From assembly GCA_007922225.1 (NCBI GenBank), contig ML680008.1, positions 1 to 64,000 of the forward strand: DNA of 64,000 nucleotides. The letters run 5' to 3'. Under the pieces are notes generated by a model. The model had not been told where the DNA came from, made no database searches, and saw only the letters and a list, made by a program, of their open reading frames with translations. Below, piece after piece: positions 24,901 through 34,500 of this stretch; the stretch's first letter is position 1, and every line of letters starts with the position of its first letter. The stretch comes from Emydura subglobosa (taxonomy: Eukaryota; Chordata; Testudines; Chelidae). A program made the translations under genes and the position numbers.

Positions 24901-25665
24901 GACGCGCCCCACTACTGTCCTGACTGACTTCACCCAGACTGGTTCTGGAGTGCCGAGCCTGTGTATTTTGTGCAGCGCCTGGCGCGACGGGCCCTGATCT
25001 CGGTCGGGGTCTGTGCAGCGCCTGGCGTGATGCCCAGCCAGCAGCAGAGCCCACCCTCTCCCCGTCGGGGCGGGGGTGATGCCCGGGTGTGGCGCAGTCA
25101 CCCACCGACTCTGGTCTCCGAGGTGAGGATGAGGCAAGACTTCTGGGATGGTGCGCAGGTCTGTGGGTCTCCGGTGCACGCCTTCTCGGCGCTGCTGCAC
25201 TGTTCGCATTGCAAGCAGAGACCTGGGAAGAGAGGGGGAGGATTGTTGGGAGGGGGGGATATTCCCCGGGGCCCCCAGCTCCCCTTTTAACCGGATCGGC
25301 CCAAACGGGAAACCTCGCTGCCTGGTCGCCTGCAGCAGGTGCCCTTCTCACACTAGCGGAGTTAAGCCTTGATGCTGCCATTCTGGGAGCCAGGACGCCT
25401 GGGTTCTCTGAGGGGGGAAGAGGATCTAGTGGTTAGAGCGGGGAGAAGGGGCCGGGAGCCAGGACTCCTGGGTTCTCTCCCCGGCTCTGGGAGGGAAGTG
25501 GGGGTTAGTGGTTAGAGCGGGGCCCTGGGAGCCAGGACTCCTGGGTTCTCTCCCCGGCTCTGGGAGGGGAGTGGGGTCTGGTGGTTAGTGCAGGCTGGAC
25601 AGACATTACCACTCACCCGTGGCCAGCAGCACAGAGAGCAGGCAGAGGGCCAGGGGGGCCGCCAT
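21919..25665 (-). CDS. LU gene 3: secreted phospholipase A2 inhibitor gamma-like protein
   Basis: Five coding exons: 25665-25617, 25222-25106, 24173-24021, 23551-23411 and 22076-21919 (618 nt, 205 aa). All introns are phase 1. Exon 1 encodes the signal peptide MAAPLALCLLSVLLATG. LU domain 1 begins CLQCEQC and ends in the classic CCQRDLCN. LU domain 2 begins LQCPGC and ends ITSECSP, with a short polar tail (KPGTKQDD), so the protein should be secreted. It is the most canonical of the three: domain 1 keeps all ten LU cysteines plus one extra (CEQC), which makes 11. Domain 2 keeps eight and lacks the last pair, as in gene 1. It lies head-to-head with XRCC1, as PINLYP does in mammals. Confidence 0.87.
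23695..23995 (+). repeat. Tandem SINE-head array in intron 3 of LU gene 3
   Basis: Four units of about 80 bp (ctagtggttagagc-like A box, actcctgggttctctccc-like B box), opposite to the direction of the gene's transcription. Confidence 0.8.
24962..25030 (+). repeat. Dispersed repeat with 'ctcggtcggggtctgtgcagcgcctggc' core
   Basis: The core is repeated within this stretch and recurs near 17150-17228, 21545-21635, 24262-24310, 39055-39115, 43605-43660 and 44615-44660. It resembles the 3' portion of a common amniote SINE/LINE tail; the family is not determined. Confidence 0.5.
25385..25595 (+). repeat. Tandem SINE-head array in intron 1 of LU gene 3
   Basis: Three head units of 75-85 bp with A-box-like tagtggttagagcggg and B-box-like gggttctctccccggctctggg. 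Confidence 0.8.
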
Positions 25666-25736
25666 GGTGCAGGGCAGAGCGCGGGGCGGCGAGTGGAGCT
25701 GGTCGTCAGCTGCGGCCAGCACTGTGGCCGGTGGGG

Positions 25737-25743
25737 ATTTATA
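25737..25743 (-). promoter_or_regulatory. TATA box of LU gene 3
   Basis: The minus strand reads TATAAAT, 72 nt upstream of the ATG at 25665, which would place the transcription start near 25710. Gene 1 has a similar element. Confidence 0.6.
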
Positions 25744-27050
25744 GCTGGGCTGGGCTGGGCAGGGAACGGGGCCTGGGAACAGCCAGTTCCTGGAAGGATC
25801 CGGCTCCGGGGCCATCAATTACCCTGGCCTGGACCTCTCACCACTGGCCACGTCTCCCTTCCCAAGCCCTGTCATGCACCCTCCCCGCTTGGGGACGTGG
25901 AACCTACAGCTCCGGGGTCCCTTGCGCCCGCTAGTGGGGCTGCTGCTGTCAGACTCTGGGGTATCTGGGGAGGAGGCAGGATGGGGGGGGGGGGGATGTT
26001 TGGGGGAGTCTAGGGGGTGGAATATGGGCGACCCGACCGGTGTGGCCTGACCCCCATTGCCCCAGTCTGTAATCCGGCCAAGGGTCCTCCCTGCCCCAGC
26101 CCTGGTTTCCCAGCCTTGGAGCCCAGGGCCAGCTGATGCCAGGGCCCAGACGGATGAACTGTAAATGAGAGCAGCCCCGAGGCTGCTCTACGTCACACTG
26201 GGGTGCTGGCCAGGCTAGGGACAGCGATGGGGACTGGAGAATCCCCCCACCCGACCACACCTCGCCCCTGCCCCAACCACAGCGAATCCAGCACTTGGCC
26301 TGGCACCAGCTTGGCCTTTTCCACCCCAGGGCAGTGGGTCTCGGCACAGGGCAGCTCAAGCTGGGGTCCCCCTGGCAGGCATCAGCATCCAGGGCACAGC
26401 AGGCTGGGCAGTTCAGCCCGTCAGATCCACTTGGGGCACTGGGAGCCAAGCAGGAGGCGGAGGCAGTTACAGAGAGTGTGGTGGGCTCAGACCAGGGCAG
26501 AGAACCCCCTCCAGAGCCCGGGGGTGGGGGGAGCTGGGGGTCAGAGTAGGGGGGTTGGGAACCAGGATTCCTGGGTTCTATCCCCAGCTCTGGGAGGAGG
26601 GTGGGGTCTAGTGGGTTAGAGCTGGGGCGGGGGTGCTGGATTCTCCCCCCCCCCCCCACCCAGCTCTGATTCCTGGCAGAGGGCTGAGAGGGCCCAAGGC
26701 AGCCGAGCGAAGGACCCAGGTTGTTAATGGAGGCGCGGCTGGCCTGGCTGGGGGCCAGCATGAGCAGGATGGAGAGTTGCTGGGCAGGGCAGATTGTCCC
26801 AGCAGGGTGCTGGAGAAAGGCCTTCTCAGGGCAGTTATACAGCAGCAAAAGTTGAGGACTTGCCAGCCAGCTGGAGTGATGGCCCCAGGGCCCCTGACCT
26901 ACTGGGCTCCAGGGGGCAGGGGTTGATGCTAGCGGGGCCCTGGTGGTCGGCGAGATGGGCAGGTCAGCTGCACAGACGGGAGTATATGAGTATGGCTAGG
27001 TAGACTGAGGGCCGTGTATGCAGAAGGAGGACAAGGCAGATGGAGGCAGT

Positions 27051-27363
27051 ATTGCCAACCCCAAATGTTCAAAAATCACGAGTCAGGCTGACCAAAAATC
27101 ATGAGGTTGGCTTTAAAATCATGAGGTTATGTAAAAATACTAGATTCGGGGTTCTTATTTGCCTTCTTCTTTTTGAGGCTTTACTACATTGCCCCGGGGT
27201 CACATTTTGAAGCTTTCTCCACAGCCACGAGGGCTAGAAACTGACTTTTTCTGTAAGAATGAAGGCTCAAATCATCCCCTATCCACTTGACTCCAGGAGC
27301 TGGGGCTTTAAGGAAAACAATAATTTTCATGAGATTCATGACAAAATCATGAGAGTCAGCAAT
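27051..27363. mobile_element. MITE with ATTGCCAAC/GTCAGCAAT ends
   Basis: The ends are inverted repeats with two mismatches. Next to each end lie aaaatcacgagtcag and its reverse-complement-like aaaatcatgagagtcag, extending the inverted repeat. AT-rich interior, non-coding. Confidence 0.6.
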
Positions 27364-27439
27364 CCTGGGATGAGTAGGGAAGTGTGTATGGAGATGGCCA
27401 GACAGAGGGGGCAGTACGGGGATCATCCAGATTCCTCGT

Positions 27440-28145
27440 GATGATGTCACGATTGTGTCACCATGTAAAACCACCATCATCTTGTGACAAACCTGGCGAC
27501 CTCAAGCCAAACCCGGCCACTCATGACAAGGTCACGCTAATTCCCCTCCAGGCACGCTGGTGCCGTGGCGAGCTGCCGTGGGCGTCACGTGGAGTCACCG
27601 TCGTGCTGTGATAACGTCCTAGGCTCACGACATGGCGATGTCACGTCATGACAATGTCCCTGAGTGATTATGTCATTGCGCTGCCAGGCTGCCACGGTAA
27701 CGTCACTGCTCCACAGTGACGCTCTGCTGCCATGAAAGCTGTCGGCATGGCAACAGCGTGCTGGGATGAGGCCACGTCTCAATTATGTATGCTCATATGG
27801 ATGATGTCACTATCTGGTGATGTCATACACGTCAGGATGATGTCACTGCATGCCGGGCCCTAAGATGATGTCACACCATGATGGCTGTGTGTTTTGATGA
27901 TGTCACGTTCTCAGGACATCGCATCCAGTGTCCGCACAGATTGATGACATAACATCATGGGTTGATGACATCATCAACAAGAGATGTCCCCTGGGGTTGA
28001 TGATTCCACCACCCGATGATGTCACATCACTGGATTGATGTCACCACCTAATGATGTCATGTCCTGATCATGTCAGGAGTCACAGACTCGTGATGACGTC
28101 ACAACGGAAGGTGAGGCCACGCGTTCCTTGGGATGACGTCATGTT
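27440..28145. promoter_or_regulatory. Array of CRE-like TGATGTCA/TGACGTCA motifs upstream of XRCC1
   Basis: The octamer TGATGTCA occurs at 27442, 27802, 27818, 27838, 27866, 27898, 28017, 28036 and 28052, and in reverse (TGACATCA) at 27966. Perfect palindromic CREs (TGACGTCA) lie at 28094-28101 and 28134-28141, nearest the gene. Many further partial matches fill the gaps, so the whole stretch looks like a decayed short-period repeat. CREs bind CREB/ATF factors; use in vivo is inference. Confidence 0.6.
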
Positions 28146-28149
28146 GCGC

Positions 28150-28514
28150 TCTGAGGCACGCCCGCCAGGCAACGGGTGGAACATGGGAGCACGAGTACAC
28201 TGCACAATGGGCGCATGCGCACTAGCAGGCGCCGCCGGTTGCAGCCAGAGCGCATGCGCCTCGATCGAGCGGGAAACGGGCGAAAGACGCGCGAAGCAAC
28301 CCCGCACGCGCACCGCCTCTCGGTGGGCATGTCGGGAGTTGCGCACGCGCACAACCCTCACTGGGAAATGGCGCCTGCGCAGAACGGCTCGGAGGACTGA
28401 GCGAACATAGAGCGGGTCTTGCGCAAAGCGCCGGTTCCACTTCCGGGGGCAGCAGAGTTTTGTTTCCGGGTGGGGGGCGGCGGTGGCGCTGGCGCCCAGA
28501 GGCAGGGGCAGGCG
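28150..28514 (+). promoter_or_regulatory. CpG-rich XRCC1 promoter with NRF1-type sites
   Basis: No TATA box. Perfect GCGCATGCGC palindromes lie at 28211-28220 and 28250-28259, with variants GCGCACGCGC at 28341-28350 and GCGCCTGCGC at 28371-28380, all matching the NRF1 consensus. The block is dense in CpG and ends at the XRCC1 start codon, typical of a housekeeping DNA-repair promoter. Confidence 0.7.
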
Positions 28515-31500
28515 ATGCCGGAGATCGCGATCCGCCATGTCGTGTCCGCGAGCAGCGCCGACCCGGTGCGGGGGAGACCATTCCCGGGGGGGGGGCGGAC
28601 TGGCGGAACCGTTCCGGGGTGGGGTCGGTGGGTCTGGGAGAGACCATTCCCCGTGAGAGTAAAAGAACCCGCCTGCCTGCGGGGAAGGGGAGGGGACCAT
28701 TCTCTGTCTGCGGGGGGAACCATTCCCCGGGTGGGGCAGGCCAGAAGAGACCATTCCCTGCGGGAGGTGGGGCAGGGTGGGGGAGACCATTCCCTGCGGG
28801 AGGGTGGGGGAGACCATTCGGGGGTGGGAGAGACCATCCCCAGGGATGCCCCAACCCACCCTGACAGTCCCCCTCCCGCAGACTCACTGCGCCGAGAACC
28901 TGCTCAAGGGCGACACCTACCGCAAGTGGAAGGCGGCGCAGGCAGGCGAGAAGCAGCTCTCCGTCATCCTGCAGGTGAGACCCCCGACCCCGCCCCCTCG
29001 GGGGGGGAGGGGCTGGGAACCAGGACGCCTGGGTTCTCTCCCCGGCTCTGGGAGGGGAGTTCGGTCTAGTGGTTGGAGAGGGGGGCTGGGGCTGGGAGCC
29101 AGGACGCCTGGGTTCTATCCCCGGTTCTGGGAGGGGAGTTCGGTCTAGTGGTTGGAGCAGGAGGGAGCAGGGAGGAGCCTGGACTCCTGGGTTCCGCGAG
29201 CGGGTTGGACACGGGCATCGCCGTCCCGGCCCCTGACTCTCCCCTTCCACCCGCTCCAGTTCGAGAAGGAGGAGCGGATCCACAGCATCGACGTGGGCAA
29301 TGAGGGCTCGGCCTTCGTGGAGGTGCTGGCCGGCAGCTCCGCCTCGCCCAGCGAGCAGGACTATGAGGTGAGGGGGAAGAAGCAGTGCGTGCTGGGGATT
29401 GGGGTGCTCCCAGGTGTAAGGTGGGGGGCAGAGACTTGGTTCAGTCACCCTGTGGGGGCGGCCCTGCTGAGCCATCCCAGGAGGCTTAACTCCTTCGGAC
29501 TGTGACAGCAGCAGGATTTGAGGATGGGGATTGTCAGGGGGTCATGGAGGCTTCTCTGACCCTGTGGTCACATCCCCCCACCCTTCACAGGTGCTGCTGG
29601 TCACCTCGTCCTTCATGTCACCCTCGGAGAGCAAGGCCAGCACCAACCTCAACCGGGTCCGGATGTTCGGACCGGACAAGCTGGTGAAGGCGGCGGCTGA
29701 GAAGAAATGGGACCGGGTGAAAATTGTCTGCACCCAGCCCTACACCAAGGTGGGACCCCTCCCGACGCTGGAAGCCCCCTTCCCAGTACAGCCTGGTCAG
29801 GGGATCCATTGCATACTGGCCAGGTAGGGGTGGAAGGGATTACCCAGGGGGAGGAACGAAAGGGAGCAGCACAGAATAGCAGTGAGTGCATGATACATGA
29901 TAATGCGAGGGGGGTGTGACATTCCCCAGGGTACAGTCTGGTCTGGGGAACAGCTGTGTCTAGCCTGGGGTGCCTTTTACACTGCTATGCTGTGAGAACA
30001 GCCTCTCCTGGCCTGTTCTCAGCCTTCAGCATGCAGAGTCACTCTCAGCTGAGTAACATGAACGCTTTCCCAGTCATTCATGAATTGCAAGCAGGGCAAC
30101 ACCTGCAAAACCTTAGTCCTTGTCTTGTCCCCCAGAAATGTGCATCTCGGACTGCTCAGTAACATCCTGGCCAGCACAAGCTGGGAAACCGACCCCTGGG
30201 GCACTCCGTTTGTGACCGGCTGCCAGCTAGACATGGAGCCATTGATCACTACCCGTTGAGCCCGACGATCTAGCCAGCTCTCTATCCATTTTATAGCTCT
30301 ATGGTCTTACAGTCCTATAGTCTTATACTGCTCATTCTTATACCCCCACTTTGAGGATTATCCCCAGCTTGGGCGCAGACAAGCAGTCTTTTGTGGACGT
30401 CTCTGGGGTGAAATGTACATTACTTGTATTCACATCTTCCCCCTGCTGGAGAATGGCTGCTTAAACAGCTGATACTTTTGTAACACCTGGTTGGGTGTTG
30501 GTCTGTCCTTTGTTGTCTCTGAGGAGCTGTTCTGTACGTGTTCCCTGGAATCATGACATATTTTAGTAAGATCACACAGTAGAACCTCATAGCTTTACAC
30601 ACACTGTTGTTACACACATTTTAATTGGACAATGATGTTCAGCAGATTATGAGTTTTCAAATGACACCTCATAAGCCAGACTTTGATAAGGTTATGATGC
30701 ATTTTGTACAAAGTGGTGGACGTGGGGTACAGGGTATCAGTGGGGGAGTGAGGTCTAGCGGTTGGACCAGGGGGCTGTGAGCCAGGACTTCCTGGGTTCT
30801 ATCCCCAGCTCTGTCAATGAATAACTTCTTTCTGGTTGATCTCCCCCTAGACGCTGGCGTACGGGCTGTCCTTTGTGAAGTTCCACTCGCCACCCGAAAA
30901 CAATAAGACCCAATCAAAATCTGCCTCCCCGGTGAGTAACAACTCTGCTGGTGCCCCTCGGTCCCAACCTGCAGCGCCTGCTAGTCCAGCCCTGGACTCC
31001 CCCCGCAACTCCCCAGCTCTGCTGGTGCCCCTCTGTCCCAACCCGCAGCCCCTGCTAGCCCAACCCTGTCTCTCTCTCTCTGTACAGAAGGTGACAAAGC
31101 TGGGTCAGTTTAAGGTGAAGGACGAGGACAGCAATTCTGCCTCAATGAGGCCTGGGGCCCTGTTCTTCAGCCGAGCTAGCAAACCGCTGCTCACGCCGCC
31201 AAGAGGTACCATGAGCCCGGGAAGGGGACGGGGGGGTCTAGTGGTTAGAGTGGGGTGGAGTTGGGAGCCAGGACTCCTGGGTTCTATCCCTGGCTTAGGG
31301 AGGAGAGTGGGGGTAGAGCCGGGGGGGGGGGAGGTGCTTCCAGGACTCTTGGGTCCTCTCCCCAGTGCAGTGTGTTGGCTGGACATCTAGATAACCCAGA
31401 GCTGCCTTTTTCCGGGGCCCGCCAACCCTGCCCCCGCCCTGTGTTGTGCGTCTGGTTAAATCTCTCCGGCTCCACACGTCACTGCTGCAATTTGTGCCTG

Positions 31501-34500
31501 CAACATTTCTCGTCTGCTCTCCCGTGCAGCCCCGCGGACGGAGGAACCGTCCCCCAGCTATGCTGTGGCCACCCTCCAGGCCAACACTCCCAGCGCCTCC
31601 GCCCCCTCCCCGCCCTCCGCGGAGAAACCCACTGCCAAGACCTCCCCCAGCCGCACTGCAGCCTCCCCCAAGGTATGAGCCCCTCGGCTGGAAGTGGCTG
31701 TTTCCTTGTGATCGTGGGGCCGGTTCTGGTGCCCTCCCCTCGCGAAGCGGGGTTGTCAATCAGGGAGGGGCGGCGAAGAGATTGAGGACGGATAGAAAAC
31801 CCTGCCGCAGAGTGAGAGATGCCAGGAACTCGACTCGTTGGGTTTAACCCAGGGAAGGCTCCGGGGTGACTCGATCCCCATCTTCCAGCACCTACGCGGG
31901 GGACAAAGATTTGATGGGGGCTGTTCAGTCGAGCACAGGAAGGAGGGACTCGAGCCAGCGGCTGGGGTTTGAAGCTGGACAAATTCAGCCTGGAAATACG
32001 GGGTCGGTTTTTACCAGGGAGGGGAACGAACCGTTGGGGCCATTCACCGAGAGTTGCGGGGGATTCTCCATCCCAGGCAGTTTTTCAGTCAAATCAGGAT
32101 GTTCCTCGAACAGATCGGCTCTAGGAATGATTTGGGGGTGTCTCTCTGGCCTGTATTATCCAGGGGGTCAGGCTAGATGGGCGCAGGTGTCCCCTTCTGG
32201 CCTGGGAATCGTAGAATCTATATGGACCATGGTGTGCAGGCCAGATCCCAACACTGGTACCCACAATCCTCTGCATTGCAGATTTGGCTGGGTACCAGGT
32301 TCTCCTTCACTTCCTGTCTTAAAGCAGCTGTATCTCAGCGCCGGGCAAGGGGTCCCTGTATAACCAGCCCCCTCACCTCACCCTAGAGATGGCTGCATCT
32401 CAGCACTGGGTGAGGGGTCCCTGTATAACCAGCCCCTGTACCCTCACCCCAGAGGTGGCTGCATTCAGGAATCCAGTGCAGATCGTACTGGTCGTTTACC
32501 TTTCACTCCTGACCGACTTTCCTTCCTCCTCAGGATTCAGCTCCCACCAAGAGGAAGTTTGAGTTCAGCAAGGAGAACTCGGCCCCGTCCTCTGCTCAGA
32601 AACCTGACCCTGGGGCTCCCCACCCCACGCAGCCAGCTCCCAAGAAACCTAAAGGTGAGAGGGAGCTAGGACGCCTGGGTTCTCTTCCTGGCTCTGGGAG
32701 GGGAGTGGAGGCTAATGGTTAGAGCGCGGAGGCCAGGACTCCTGGGGTCTTTCCCTGTTTCTCTCCTTACTGTGCAGTTTCACGAATCGAGGTCTGCATT
32801 CCAGTTGGCTCAGGTGTGCCCGTGGGCGTGGATTATCGCTAACACCCCCCCATTGTCCTCCCTCCAGCCCCTGTGCCGGCCCCCCCCTCCGCACCACTCC
32901 CTCACAAGCCGCTGGCCCTCAAGAAGCCGGCGAAAGAGCCATCGCTGGAGGGGGCCGGGGAGGATTTCCATCATCTCCTGCAGGGCACGGTCTTCGTGCT
33001 GAGCGGCTTTCAGAATCCCTTCCGCTCCGAGCTGCGAGACAAGGCGCTGGAGATGGGTGCCAAGTACCGGCCCGACTGGACTCCCGACAGCACCCACCTC
33101 ATGTAGGTACTGCCGGCCGGGCCACCCGCCCCGCCCCGCCCCTGCCCAGCCTGTACCCCTTAACCCCACCACGTCCTGCCCCGTGGCATCCTGGGAAATC
33201 CAGGCCACCCACAGACACCGAGTGCTGTGTGAGGAACCCAGGAGCCCTGACTCCCAATCCCCCTACTCTATCCACCAGACCCCACTCCCTTCCCAGGCGT
33301 GCAGAAAGAACCCAGGAGTCCTGGCTCCCGGCCCCCCTACTCTAACCATCAGACCCCACTCCCCTCCCAGAGCCTCCTGATGCCTTGATCTACCCCTCCT
33401 GCTTCCAAACAGCCGTGGGGGGGTGGCTTGGTCCCCCATCCTGCCCCTCTCTGATGTCCCTTCTGTTTCCCAGCTGCGCCTTCGCCAACACCCCCAAGTA
33501 CAGCCAGGTGAAGAGGTGTGGGGGCACCATCGTGCGCAAAGAATGGGTGCTGGATTGTCACCGGACCCGGCGGAGCCTGCCCTGCAAACGGTGAGGGTGG
33601 GGGGACGCCCCCTGTCCCCTGGAACGCCATCCGGGGAGTGGGGGGAGGCTCAGGGAATTAAATGCTATTGGGGGGTTGGGACTCAACGATGCCTGGAGCT
33701 TAGTGTGTGAAATCCTGTTGGGGGGACTGGTGGGGGTCCCTGAGGCTGGATGCCGTGGGGAGGTGCTGAGGGGTGGGGAAGGGCCGTGGCATAGATTGGG
33801 GGGCATGAAGGGTGTCGTCCTTGGGGTGGAACAGCTGGGAATTCTCGATGCCCCATGCTTGGAGGGGCTTAAATCCTGGGGGTTTGGAGATCAGGAGGGG
33901 AGCTCCACAGAGGTGGGGGGGGAGGGTCAGACATTTGGGGGGCCAGGGATCAGTGATGGCTGGAACCCAGGGGGTTCATTTCTATTGGGGGTGTGGTGGG
34001 GGGGCTCCAGGGGGTTCATGCCAACCTCCCTGGGACGGGGGAGCAGTGCTTGGCCGGGGTAACTTTGGGGTGTCCCTGGGCAGGTACTTGATGGACGGGC
34101 TGCCCGCCTCCAGCAGTGAGGAAGAGGAAGAGAGCGAGGAAGAGCCGCCTGCTCGGCCCCGCAAGACCCCCTCCCCCCGACAGGTAGGGGCATCAGATGG
34201 GGCAGGGCCTGGCTCTGGGAGGGGAGTGAGATGTAGTGGTTAGAGTGGTTGGGCTTGGGGGTCTGGACTCCTGGGTTCTATCCTCTCTCTATAAACATGA
34301 AGGGAGCCTGGGCCCGCCCTTCTCCACACCCTGCCCCCATCAGCCCCCCTGCACAGACCCCCCCCCTCAGACCTTTCTCTTGCAGAGAGCCGGGCCTCCC
34401 AGCTCCAACCACCAGGCCAAGGCGTCCGCCAGCCCTGCCAGGGCCCAGCTGCCGCAAGGGGAGTCCTCTGGGGAGGAGCCGGAGCCAGGCACGTCCTGGG

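Noticed and set aside
2096..25665. PLAUR (uPAR) as the identity of the LU genes
   Set aside because: Each gene has two LU domains on four exons after the signal exon, not three domains; context beside XRCC1 fits PINLYP/PLI-gamma.
25949..26848. Minus-strand open frame of 299 codons upstream of LU gene 3
   Set aside because: Spans SINE heads and a C-run, with repetitive SQPP/PRNPGSQ segments typical of the reversed SINE.
25666..28514. A shared bidirectional promoter for LU gene 3 and XRCC1
   Set aside because: The start codons are about 2.85 kb apart and LU gene 3 has its own TATA box, with a MITE and SINE between them.
28222..29475. Minus-strand open frame of 417 codons
   Set aside because: Lies antisense to the XRCC1 promoter and exons 1-3 in CpG-rich DNA; composition (Pro, Arg, Gly) is that of a GC artefact.
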